Source: Paramacrobiotus metropolitanus (lineage: Eukaryota; Tardigrada; Eutardigrada; Parachela; Macrobiotidae). From it: DNA of 64,000 bases. The notes beneath the pieces were generated by a model. The model was given only the letters and a program-made list of their open reading frames with translations, was not told the origin of the DNA and made no database searches. A program made the position numbers and the translations under genes. The DNA is taken from the NCBI RefSeq assembly GCF_019649055.1, contig NW_026570233.1, positions 682,001 to 746,000 of the forward strand, given 5' to 3'. Of the stretch, positions 37,229-46,191 are shown in pieces. Numbering within the stretch: the stretch's first letter is position 1; every line of letters starts with the position of its first letter.

Positions 37229-37354
37229 GTACGGACCACATTTTAACGGGGAATTACTGACGGCTTATAAGATACCTCTATCGGCTACTTAATTTTATTT
37301 TAATCGGCTTTGCTTGTGATTGTACGAGAGGCACAGACCACAAGTTAGTGGGGA
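37229..37354 (-). promoter_or_regulatory. Pair of similar hairpins in the ORF3-ORF4 gap
   Basis: Plus-strand GGTACGGACCACA..TAACGGGGAA (37229-37252) and GGCACAGACCACA..TAGTGGGGAA (37330-37354). Each can fold through CCAC/GTGG-type pairing. The same pattern occurs twice before ORF3. Candidate signals for internal initiation or subgenomic RNA. Confidence 0.5.
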
Positions 37355-37415
37355 AATAATAGACGGCTATTAAATTAAATTAATTTAATTATCGGCATTT
37401 TAATCCCAAGTTTAA

Positions 37416-38483
37416 TTATCGGCGTGACGGGCCGGGTGCATCCGCCGGGTTTATTCGCCAAGTGATGCCCCGTTCCGGATCATTAACGGAAATTATACGC
37501 GGGTTGAATACCAACTCCGACACGGCTAATTCAACGTAATGATCGACACGATTGCCCATCTCGGGACGAACCGTGCGAATATACTGCACAATTTCATCGA
37601 CTGTCGATCCCAATGGATCGTTAATTTCGGATATCGTACGGATAACTACTTCTTGCCATTGAGTAGCATCAAATAGCGGATAGTCTTGCAAGAAAGAAAC
37701 GTTCGGCGCTACAGTATAATATGCCATTAATTGGCGATGATTAAACTGACGTAAAAGTCGGCCTTGTTCCCATTCGCGATTAAGCGCGACTGCTACGGCT
37801 TGTGCGCTATACCGATGTCTTAACGTATCGGTAATTCTCCCTAATAACGGCTGTTGTCGAGATCGTAAGATCTGACCGATGGCATCCGCCAGAACAGCGT
37901 GTGTCGGTTCTGGAGGCGGCGGCGGTGGTCGAACGACCGTGACGTTCTTACGTTTCTTATCCGGCGGTGGTAGACCCAAGTCTCTTACTGGGACACCACT
38001 AACGGCACTCAACCGTGTACGGTTGGTATCGGCTAACGCATAACGCGGCACATTTAATCCGGTAATTTCCACAATTATTTCTCTACGGACTAATTCGTGG
38101 ACAGCTTCCAAAATCATGGGAAACTGTTGTGCGGCGGCGACAAGTCGCATCGGCATGGCTATCGTAATATAATTAGCTATTTCGGCTACAGACGAACCAA
38201 GTCTGTTATGGATATCATGGATAGCGATAGTAACGGCTTCCCTAAAACTTTCCGGCGTACTGATGACCATACGCTCATACCAGCGACGGCGTAGGTCTGT
38301 CGGCGAATACATAATAGTACTTGACCAGTGCAAATACACTTCAAGCATTTCACCTCGATTAACGGCGCCTTGAATAGCTAATCGGAAACGTTCACGACTA
38401 GCATGATAATTCACTCTTCCCTTGTAATACTGAAACAGGAAAGTGAATGAAGCGGCTCTTTCTTTATTTTTCTTACGGCTCAT
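37416..38483 (-). CDS. Retrotransposon ORF3: tandem linker-histone-like winged-helix protein
   Basis: 355 residues starting at ATG 38483. At least two segments follow the H1/H5 globular-domain (H15) pattern. Residues ~78-150: ESFREAVTIAIHDIHNR, then LGSSVAEIANYI, then LEAVHELVRREIIVEI and RYAL. Residues ~274-345: QEVVIRTISEIND, then LGSTVDEIVQYI, then VELAVSELVFNPRII and WRIN. A third, weaker copy lies at ~194-257, and the N-terminal ~30-67 may be a partial one. A Pro-rich linker with Lys/Arg (KKRKN...PPPPPP) separates the first from the rest. The resemblance is by spacing of hydrophobic residues and the Gly-Ser turn, not by database match. A role binding element DNA or host chromatin is inference. 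Not an envelope: no signal peptide or membrane segment. Confidence 0.7.
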   Translation of the reverse strand: MSRKKNKERAASFTFLFQYYKGRVNYHASRERFRLAIQGAVNRGEMLEVYLHWSSTIMYSPTDLRRRWYERMVISTPESFREAVTIAIHDIHNRLGSSVAEIANYITIAMPMRLVAAAQQFPMILEAVHELVRREIIVEITGLNVPRYALADTNRTRLSAVSGVPVRDLGLPPPDKKRKNVTVVRPPPPPPEPTHAVLADAIGQILRSRQQPLLGRITDTLRHRYSAQAVAVALNREWEQGRLLRQFNHRQLMAYYTVAPNVSFLQDYPLFDATQWQEVVIRTISEINDPLGSTVDEIVQYIRTVRPEMGNRVDHYVELAVSELVFNPRIISVNDPERGITWRINPADAPGPSRR

Positions 38484-38626
38484 TAATTACATGAATATTT
38501 TGAAAATTATTTCAGTAATTAATCGGCAATTTATCGGGATAATTTTACGGCTAATCACTAATTAATTTGAAATTAATAGTGAAGTTCTCCAGATAGGAGC
38601 GGCTGGAAGAAATTTCGGTGAGAGAT

Positions 38627-38690
38627 ATGGACCACACAAATAGTGGGGATTTATTTCGGCTGGAGGTACGGACCTCACTGTAGTGGGGAT
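38627..38690 (-). promoter_or_regulatory. Pair of similar hairpins in the pol-ORF3 gap
   Basis: Plus-strand ATGGACCACACAAATAGTGG (38627-38646, followed by GGAT) and GGTACGGACCTCACTGTAGT (38665-38684, followed by GGGGAT). Each carries a short inverted repeat and ends in TAGTGGGGAT, like the pair before ORF4. Confidence 0.5.
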
Positions 38691-38701
38691 ACAGTCGGCA
38701 A

Positions 38702-41700
38702 TTAACTTACATGTGTGTATCCGTTTTTATTACGGCGTACATGCAATTTCAATTTAATCGGCTTTTTCTTGGTAATTTTACGACTAGTAGCTTCGGCAAC
38801 CACGCTTTCAGCTTCCCACTGATCGTCGTCAATAACGACTTCGGCATTATTTTCAACGGTGTCACCTATAGCGTCAACAGCTTCTACAGTATCGGCTGGT
38901 ATGAACGGCTCAGCGTTCACATTTAGACCATTTTCGGCAGGTTTCGGCAGAGAGATCGTACTGGTTATTCCTTTACGATTCTCTTCGGTAGTATTATAAC
39001 GCTTGAGACGCTCGCAATTCACAATGCGAGTTTCTCCCGGCTTATCTTTATTTTCAATTTCGACTGCGTTAGTATATGGGAAGCCCGTGACTTCCCATCT
39101 ACCTCCGAATTTTTCTCGGAAAGATTCGGTTTCACCCTTCTTCTTCTCTCGTTTTAGAAGAACCAGTTCACCGATCTGATAATCGTCTTCCCTACGTTTT
39201 TTATTAAAACGTTCGGCCGTTTTAATAAATTCTTCTCGCATATAAATTTCGGCTAACTCATGCGCTCGTGCTAAATTATGGCGAAATTCTTCCATATATT
39301 CAGCAATCGATGCATGTTCGGCTGGTACGTTGGTCTTAGTGACCGTATCGGCTGGAATAACTTGCTCACGCCCGTACAACATGTAGTACGGCGACATATG
39401 AATAGTTTTATTCTGAACTCGATTTTTAGCGGCTATTACGAACGGTAGAATGGTATCCCAATTCTTTTCCCGTCCGTCGGCGGCGTACATTGCCAACGAA
39501 TCGGCAATGGTTTGCATTTGACGTTCGACTAGGCCTCTACCAATAGGATGGTAGGCGGCACCAAAATGATGCTGTATCTTTAAGCGATGGTTGATCGCTT
39601 CAAGAAGCTTATTGTGGAAATGAGTTCCACGATCGGTGTTTAGAATATGCGGCGTGCCATAAGGCAAAAATACGTCATGAATAAGGAAACTAGCGACAGT
39701 TTCCTTTTTCGCGTTAGGAATCGGCTTAGCTATTACGAACTTAGTTAATTCGTCAATAGCGACGGCTATGTATGTATTACCTCTTGGGGTAGTCGGCAAG
39801 GGTCCTTTTAAATCGACTTGTACTCGGAACCATGGAGCTCCGATAGCTATCTGTTGTAGCTTACCCGGCGGTGCCTTCCGTTCGGTTTTACGGTGTTGGC
39901 ACAAATAACAATTGCGTACGTATTTATCGATGTCGGCTACCATGCCGTCCCAATAATAACGAAGCGCAATTGCTTGATACGTCTTTAGTGGACCTAAATG
40001 CCCACTAGCCGGTGTATCGTGCATAGCATGCATTATATCAACACGCATATGCTTCGGCACGACGAACCGTCGATCAAGGCGGCCGTCTTTTTCGGTTAAT
40101 CGGTACAAAACGCCATTCCATAACTCGAAGTATGGATCGCGCTTGATTAAGTGCGTACTTTCGGCTCGGCCTTCAAGGGCATGAATACGCTTTTCGATTA
40201 CAGGATCCTTTTCCTGTTCGGCTCGATAATACTTAAAATTATCTTCGACTTCGTCATGTTCGGCTGGGTCGGTGATAGTGACGACTCGAATGGTCGGAGT
40301 ACTAAACTTCCGATCTTTCATCTCATCCCAGTCGTCATCGTCGGCTGTTTCAACCGGCGGTCCGACTGGATGTCGGCTTAAAGCATCGGCATTATCGCAT
40401 TGTTTACCCGGCCGATACTGAATAGTCATCTTTTGACTACTCAGTTGAAGTGCCCAACGGGTCAGACGCCCGTTCAAGCCTTCCTTCCTCGACACAGAGC
40501 GTAACAAGTTTGTTAACGCTTGATGATCGGTTTGCACATAGAAATGTGAGTATTCGATAAAGTGTCGGAACTTACGGCATGCGAATACTACAGCCATACA
40601 TTCCAATTCGGTGATCGGATATTTACGTTCGGCATCGGTTAGGAGTTTGCTAGCATAAACGATGGGATGACCATCCTGATGTAGGATAGCTCCTATTCCT
40701 ATCGTACTAGCATCGCACTCTATAACGGTCGGCTTATTTGGGTCAAATTTGACCAAAACCGGTGCATTTATCAGTGCATTTTTCAAATCGGCAAATTCGG
40801 CATCATGTTCGGCTGTCCACTTATTCTTTACATCGATTTCACCCTTTAGCAAGCCATACATGGCTCGGGTTCGGCTAGCAAAGTCCTTAACGAACTTTCG
40901 ATAATAGTTACATAAACCGAGGAACGATCGAAGATCCTTCTCAGTTTGCGGCTTCGGGTAATGTTGAATCGCGGAGATTTTCTCCGGATCGGTTTTGATT
41001 CCGGCTTTAGACACTATGTGTCCAAGGAAGTGCAACTCGGTTTCACCGACATGGCACTTGCTCGGCTTGAGCGTGAAGCCGACCTTTACGAGGCATTCAC
41101 ACATTAGTCGGATTTTACGAATCAAATCGTCGAAATCCTTAGCGGCTACAATAATATCGTCTAAGTACGCAAAGATATTCTCATTGCGTACTCCTACAAG
41201 AGCCTTATTCATGGTCTCTTGGAATGTTGCCGGCCCATTGCACACACCAAAGGGCATGCGCAAGAATTCGAAAAGACCGTCTTGCGTGATAAACGCAGTC
41301 TTTTCGATTGAATCTTCGGCCATTTGTATCTGCCAGAATCCGGCATTACAATCGACACCTACATAATATTCATTATCGGCTACGGATTGAAGCAATTCAT
41401 CCGGTGACGGCAAAGGGTAATTATTCTTTTTCGTTGCGTCGTTCAACTTTATGTAGTTGACACAAAAACGCGTACCGATTGTACCGTCTGGATTCTTTTT
41501 AGAAGCCAGCACAACTGGAAAACACCAGTTGCTGTTTGATCGGCGAATAATACCTTTTTCGAGCATTTCTTTAACATGCTCTTCGATTATCTCCCGACCT
41601 CGCCAAGAGGTTCGGTGCGGCTTGCATTTAATCGGCGGGGAATCACCCGTATCGATGTGGTGCTTTACGATTGTAACATCACCAAAAGGTCGGCGTTTAG

Positions 41701-43606
41701 TAGCAAATAGATCAGGATATTCAAGGAATACTTCCTTGATCTTCGCTATTTGTTCGGCTGTTAGCTTAGAGTTTATCTTAAGCGTATCGACGGCTTCTCG
41801 AATTTCTTGTTGTTCCTCCGGCGTTCGTTCGGCTAGTTTAACGGAATTAATGCAGATCTCATCATCTTCTATCTCTTCATACGGTTCGAGATAACCGATG
41901 AATTGACCTTTCTTAATCGACTTTCGGCTGTTATGGAAATTGAACAATCCCAGTTCAAATTTCAAATTAGCTGGTCTTACGACTCCTTCGATCGGCTTAA
42001 TATGCCTCTCCATGTAAACATGTGGGCTCGGCAAGAACATAAACTTATCGGTCGAAAATTCTTCGGTTGGGTCGAATCTTGCTACTACTGCAGCCATATT
42101 TATACCAGGATTGATTAGAATTTTATCAGTAGCGAACACCTTAATCGATTGGAGGCGTGGGCTACGAGGAGTAGATTCAATAGTAGGCGACTCAGAAAAT
42201 TCCCAAGTCTTATCAATAGCTGTGGGATCAGTTGACTGATCAGGTTCAGCTGATTCCCTAATAATCGGCGTAGATTCAGTATTTACTACCGGCTCTACAT
42301 TTGCAATGATTAGATTAGACGCGTCATAGGATTGAATAGTGGATAGGGTTTCGTTAGGGCCTGGTATATTTTCGACTACGGTATCAGCATAATTCGGCTC
42401 GTTTGATTCGACATTCGCATTGTTACATGCGACATCATCGTTCGGCTTTGATTGCGGTCTACATTCTATAGTCGGCTCATCTTTACTAAACTCCATTACG
42501 GACGCCATTGGGTGAAAATGTGCCCGAGGCGCTCGGTTAGCTTTAATCATGCCTTCCGTTTCGGGAGGCATATTATTCGGCTTATGTTTCGGCTTTAGCT
42601 GATACGGCAGCTGTACGGCTGACTCTGGTTTTACTGTAGTCATTTTTTCTAAATCGGCTCGTAATGCATATGGTACGTCGTATTTGAAGTACTCAAATGC
42701 TTCCTTTAGCTTCTTCTGTTTCTCTAGCATCAAGATGTATTCATCCCTGAATGCTGAATCGAGATTCTTAATAAGCTGTTCGGCTTCTTCAGGACTTATG
42801 CCTGTAATCGGCGTACTATCATCTGCTAAGACGAGAATATCTTGTCGAGTTTTATGAAATAATTTTGCTAATGCTCGTACTTCGGAAATAAAAACTTGAT
42901 ATTCTTGCCATAATTTAGCAAACGACTTTCTCGGCGGCGGTAGTTTAATTTTCGTTCTGCTCGTGGCCTTTGCCACGGGTATCGGAACAATTTCGGCTTT
43001 AGGGGTCGGCTCTTTAGAAATATCAATAGCATTAATAGTTGGTTCCGATGCCACGGGTATCGGAACAATTTCTTCAATAGTATTCGGCTTTTTAGATTCA
43101 ATAGTTGATGGATCGACCATTAGGGTATTAATCCTACGGATCCATTGTAATTCATTATCACGGACACCAAAGGTAGTACCGGCCAAGAAGTCCTGACCCA
43201 ATAGCACTTTAGTGTCGTCGACAGTCGGCTTAATGTAAAAGGAATGGTTGATTAGTTCACCAAATATTTTAACGGGTACCGTGCAGTAGTGGGTTACTAA
43301 AAATCCACACATACCACCGATTCCTCTAATGTTTAGCGGCTTAATTAACGGCAGTTTTTCTAGTTTTAGCTCATCGACGAACTCATTCGAGATGAGTGAC
43401 GTCTCGGCTCCAGTATCGACCATAACCATAACGGTTGTGCCTAAGATACGTGCCCACACCATTAACGGTGGCGCTCGTTTCGGCTCTTTAGTTGAATCGA
43501 CTTTAGAATCGTCAATATTGATTTCGTTTATAATCGGCTCGTTTAGTTGGATCGGTTCGGTGATTCGGATACCACTAATAGTTATTATTTCAGTAGTATC
43601 CGGCAT
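38702..43606 (-). CDS. pol: Ty3/Gypsy Pol polyprotein (protease, RT, RNase H, integrase)
   Basis: First ATG of the open frame is at 43606 (1634 residues); the frame is open further upstream, overlapping the gag end in the -1 frame, so it is probably made as Gag-Pol. Aspartic protease with DTGAETSL (~64-71). Reverse transcriptase with FCVNYIKLN, GVDCNAGFWQI, FGVCNGPATFQ and YLDD (~814-817; 41156-41167). RNase H starting at ECDASTIGIGAIL with the ELE motif and TDHQAL. Integrase with an HX..H/CYLCQ zinc module, then the catalytic triad Asp1265, Asp1325, Glu1361, which has D-35-E spacing. A basic C-terminal domain follows. All catalytic residues checked are present. Between protease and RT there is a long ~400-residue linker. 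Confidence 0.95.
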   Translation of the reverse strand: MPDTTEIITISGIRITEPIQLNEPIINEINIDDSKVDSTKEPKRAPPLMVWARILGTTVMVMVDTGAETSLISNEFVDELKLEKLPLIKPLNIRGIGGMCGFLVTHYCTVPVKIFGELINHSFYIKPTVDDTKVLLGQDFLAGTTFGVRDNELQWIRRINTLMVDPSTIESKKPNTIEEIVPIPVASEPTINAIDISKEPTPKAEIVPIPVAKATSRTKIKLPPPRKSFAKLWQEYQVFISEVRALAKLFHKTRQDILVLADDSTPITGISPEEAEQLIKNLDSAFRDEYILMLEKQKKLKEAFEYFKYDVPYALRADLEKMTTVKPESAVQLPYQLKPKHKPNNMPPETEGMIKANRAPRAHFHPMASVMEFSKDEPTIECRPQSKPNDDVACNNANVESNEPNYADTVVENIPGPNETLSTIQSYDASNLIIANVEPVVNTESTPIIRESAEPDQSTDPTAIDKTWEFSESPTIESTPRSPRLQSIKVFATDKILINPGINMAAVVARFDPTEEFSTDKFMFLPSPHVYMERHIKPIEGVVRPANLKFELGLFNFHNSRKSIKKGQFIGYLEPYEEIEDDEICINSVKLAERTPEEQQEIREAVDTLKINSKLTAEQIAKIKEVFLEYPDLFATKRRPFGDVTIVKHHIDTGDSPPIKCKPHRTSWRGREIIEEHVKEMLEKGIIRRSNSNWCFPVVLASKKNPDGTIGTRFCVNYIKLNDATKKNNYPLPSPDELLQSVADNEYYVGVDCNAGFWQIQMAEDSIEKTAFITQDGLFEFLRMPFGVCNGPATFQETMNKALVGVRNENIFAYLDDIIVAAKDFDDLIRKIRLMCECLVKVGFTLKPSKCHVGETELHFLGHIVSKAGIKTDPEKISAIQHYPKPQTEKDLRSFLGLCNYYRKFVKDFASRTRAMYGLLKGEIDVKNKWTAEHDAEFADLKNALINAPVLVKFDPNKPTVIECDASTIGIGAILHQDGHPIVYASKLLTDAERKYPITELECMAVVFACRKFRHFIEYSHFYVQTDHQALTNLLRSVSRKEGLNGRLTRWALQLSSQKMTIQYRPGKQCDNADALSRHPVGPPVETADDDDWDEMKDRKFSTPTIRVVTITDPAEHDEVEDNFKYYRAEQEKDPVIEKRIHALEGRAESTHLIKRDPYFELWNGVLYRLTEKDGRLDRRFVVPKHMRVDIMHAMHDTPASGHLGPLKTYQAIALRYYWDGMVADIDKYVRNCYLCQHRKTERKAPPGKLQQIAIGAPWFRVQVDLKGPLPTTPRGNTYIAVAIDELTKFVIAKPIPNAKKETVASFLIHDVFLPYGTPHILNTDRGTHFHNKLLEAINHRLKIQHHFGAAYHPIGRGLVERQMQTIADSLAMYAADGREKNWDTILPFVIAAKNRVQNKTIHMSPYYMLYGREQVIPADTVTKTNVPAEHASIAEYMEEFRHNLARAHELAEIYMREEFIKTAERFNKKRREDDYQIGELVLLKREKKKGETESFREKFGGRWEVTGFPYTNAVEIENKDKPGETRIVNCERLKRYNTTEENRKGITSTISLPKPAENGLNVNAEPFIPADTVEAVDAIGDTVENNAEVVIDDDQWEAESVVAEATSRKITKKKPIKLKLHVRRNKNGYTHVS

Positions 43607-43620
43607 TTCACCAGGCAACC

Positions 43621-43660
43621 GGGGAGTACTGCCGGAAGTTACTCCCCGTTGTCGTTTTTC
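43621..43660 (-). promoter_or_regulatory. Candidate -1 frameshift signal at the gag-pol junction
   Basis: In element sense: the heptamer G AAA AAC (43660-43654, in gag frame), a 6-nt spacer (43653-43648), then a hairpin with arms GGGGAGTA (43647-43640) and TACTCCCC (43628-43621) and an 11-nt loop. The gag stop TAA (43641-43639) sits in the stem-loop. The pol frame is -1 relative to gag and is open from the heptamer. The heptamer is not the ideal A AAA AAC. Confidence 0.55.
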
Positions 43661-46191
43661 TGGCTACTAGCTGATGCGGCATATTCATTTTGTCTCGGCG
43701 GCGGTGAACGTGACGTCGGCCTTGGACCATTCGACTGTGAATTGTTTCGGGAACGGCCACTATTAGGCGTGCCCGTTCCACTACCGGCTTGGCTTCGGCT
43801 GCGGAAATCCCGGGCGTACCGGCGATTCCCCGTAACCGGATCGTGATACGACAAATAGATTGGATTTTCGGCTCGGGGCACGTCCTTAAACTGACATGCC
43901 TCAAAGTAGTGCCCGCAGACATCGCACTGCTGGCAGTACTCAACTACTCGGCCGTTCCTCATCTCCTTCTCCAACCGTGGAGCCCGGTTAGTATTCTCGG
44001 GAATACGTCCGGCGTTCTCGGCCCACAGCTGGGAACGGTTCGACTGTTGATTATTGTTGTTATTGCCGGCTGGCCTAACATTGCTGTTATTAGCATTACT
44101 TGCTGGCCTAATATTACCGGTATCGTTGCCATTATTGGCTGGTCGATTTGGTCGGCGATTCCCCCCATTAATGGGGCGCGGCGGGCTGGCAGCTGCTGCC
44201 GCATAGCTCGCCGGCTTCGGCTGGGTCTGTACCGTACGAACGGTCACAGAGTCGGCATCTTGGTTCTTACGTTTACTGCCGACCGGAATCACATACTTTT
44301 CGGGATTACTCGCCGTCAAGTAGCGGATCTTTTCTAAGAATTCTTCCGGCGTACGAGGATCCATGCCCTCGATTTTATCCTGCAGGGTTGCATGCGACTT
44401 GATGCCCTTCATTAGAAAGGTCACAAATTGATCCGGCGTACCGGCATAACCGGCCTTGTCTCTCAGCGTCATCATCGCCTGAAAGAAACTCTCAAGCGAT
44501 TCCTGACCTGGACGGTACGTTCGGTTCGTGAGTTCGGACAACGCATTCACAGAGCGTCTGGTATCTCCGAACCGCGCAACCAATTGGTTACGCCACTCCC
44601 GGTACGTAGTCGGCTTATTTGGGGACGTGAGCAGGCCGTTGTACCAGATTACTGCCTCGTCCTTTAGACAGTAAGCTAGTTCGGCTATCTTACGCTCGTC
44701 GCTAACCCATCGGTTTTCTTTTGCGGCTTGCTCAAATTTAATGAGAAAACTGTCTATATCTTCCTTGCTGCCATTATATGACGGCCTAGGAACCGGCTGT
44801 CGTATGGCGTCGGCAAGGTCGGCTTTCCTTAACGGACTATTGGTTCGACTTGTTCGTTTACTTAACTTACGCAGTTCTTCCCGCAGAGCTTCACAAATTA
44901 CCTCTGCATCCTTATGGGAAACCTGCTGTCGGCTAATATCTACTGTCGGAGCCGGCTCCATGCGGGAGTGCATGGTTTCGGACTGGCCAGCACGCATTCG
45001 CGTGGGCGGCCGTTCTTCATAGTCGATTTGGTTTTCGACTGCGGCCACCATCTGTTGATGCGTTGTCAACAGACGGTTATATTTTTCGGCTAGTACATTA
45101 AATTCCGACCGGATTCTCTCACTCGACTCTTGCAGCATAGAGATCGAAGCGAGTCGGTCGTTCGACTCCGTGCTCAACTTCCCGTTCTCTTGGATAGCTT
45201 CGAGATACTGTTTACGGAAGTTGGTCGACGAGTCCTTTTCGGACTTTAGTTCGGCTTTTAGCTGTTTAATTATGTTATCGCGTTCGACAACCTTGGCTCC
45301 AAGCCCTACAGCGGCTTTATTCGCCTGATTATGGGCGCCTTTGGCAGTCCGTAACTGCTCATTTAAATTGTCTTGATCGGCTGTCATATCGCAAATCGTC
45401 TTGTTACGCTTTGCGATAAGCTGTTCGGCTTTATCAAGTCGAATCCTAAGATCCGAGACTTGATTTTGCAGTTCTACTACTGCATCGGTAGCTTGCATTA
45501 ACAGGCTGAGCCGAGGCCCTTTCTCTCCTGTCGGCTGTAACGGCTGAATCGGTGGGATTTTTAGGATCGGCGTCAAATCCTTGCCCAAAGCCTTATCAAT
45601 AAGGCTCGGACTGGAATGCGCCTTCGGTCCCAACGGTACCACCGTTGTCGGCTCATCCTCCTCGTCATCCGACGAGTCGGGCGGCTTATTTGATTCGGGG
45701 TCGCTAGTATTAATTAGCGATACCGATGATAGCGTCGACGTAATCGACTCTGTCGCGCTATCGGCTCTCTCTACGTTCGGCTGGGTTTCTACTTCAATCA
45801 TGGCCTCGTTCAGATCCTTAGGGACCATTGGCGAGGCCGGCTGTTCTACCGACTCTGGTACTGGTAGATCGGCTAATGGTGCTCTTTTCGGCTTTCGCTT
45901 ATTTGTTTGTAGTACTTGATGTACTACTTCGTCGCCACCGGCTACTATCTGTTTCGCCTTCCCGCGGGTAACATTGCGGGCTGCGTTATCGCTTGTTTCT
46001 GTTTCTTTCGGCTGATTGCGAATTAATCGATCGGCTGTTCGTAAAAGATTATTAGCGAACTGCTTCGCTTTATTTACTGGTGTTCGTTCCATATCGGCAA
46101 TATTATTAAAATACAACCGATAATTATTACGGTTGTACTCTAGTAATGGGTACGGCAAATCTATTGGTAATTCGTTCTCAACTTCCCACAA
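43639..46191 (-). CDS. gag: Ty3/Gypsy Gag polyprotein
   Basis: 850 residues from ATG 46191. The N-terminal third is charged and Ser/Pro-rich. A long heptad-like stretch (~230-370) predicts a coiled coil. A retrotransposon-gag capsid domain lies at ~480-640, recognised by WYNGLL, YREWRNQLVARFGD, YRPGQESLESFFQAM, DQFVTFLMKGI and PEEFLEKIRYL. An Asn/Pro/Arg-rich basic segment follows, then one canonical CX2CX4HX4C zinc knuckle (about residues 752-765) for RNA binding. It ends in an Arg/Ser-rich tail. The size is above the usual 300-500 residues for Gypsy Gag, mainly because of the N-terminal coiled-coil part. Confidence 0.93.
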   Translation of the reverse strand: MWEVENELPIDLPYPLLEYNRNNYRLYFNNIADMERTPVNKAKQFANNLLRTADRLIRNQPKETETSDNAARNVTRGKAKQIVAGGDEVVHQVLQTNKRKPKRAPLADLPVPESVEQPASPMVPKDLNEAMIEVETQPNVERADSATESITSTLSSVSLINTSDPESNKPPDSSDDEEDEPTTVVPLGPKAHSSPSLIDKALGKDLTPILKIPPIQPLQPTGEKGPRLSLLMQATDAVVELQNQVSDLRIRLDKAEQLIAKRNKTICDMTADQDNLNEQLRTAKGAHNQANKAAVGLGAKVVERDNIIKQLKAELKSEKDSSTNFRKQYLEAIQENGKLSTESNDRLASISMLQESSERIRSEFNVLAEKYNRLLTTHQQMVAAVENQIDYEERPPTRMRAGQSETMHSRMEPAPTVDISRQQVSHKDAEVICEALREELRKLSKRTSRTNSPLRKADLADAIRQPVPRPSYNGSKEDIDSFLIKFEQAAKENRWVSDERKIAELAYCLKDEAVIWYNGLLTSPNKPTTYREWRNQLVARFGDTRRSVNALSELTNRTYRPGQESLESFFQAMMTLRDKAGYAGTPDQFVTFLMKGIKSHATLQDKIEGMDPRTPEEFLEKIRYLTASNPEKYVIPVGSKRKNQDADSVTVRTVQTQPKPASYAAAAASPPRPINGGNRRPNRPANNGNDTGNIRPASNANNSNVRPAGNNNNNQQSNRSQLWAENAGRIPENTNRAPRLEKEMRNGRVVEYCQQCDVCGHYFEACQFKDVPRAENPIYLSYHDPVTGNRRYARDFRSRSQAGSGTGTPNSGRSRNNSQSNGPRPTSRSPPPRQNEYAASASSQKNDNGE

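Noticed and set aside
38711-43101. Plus-strand and overlapping ORFs inside the retrotransposon (for example 40995-41366, 41457-41894, 43789-44337)
   Set aside because: Shadow frames of gag and pol without domains or conserved starts.
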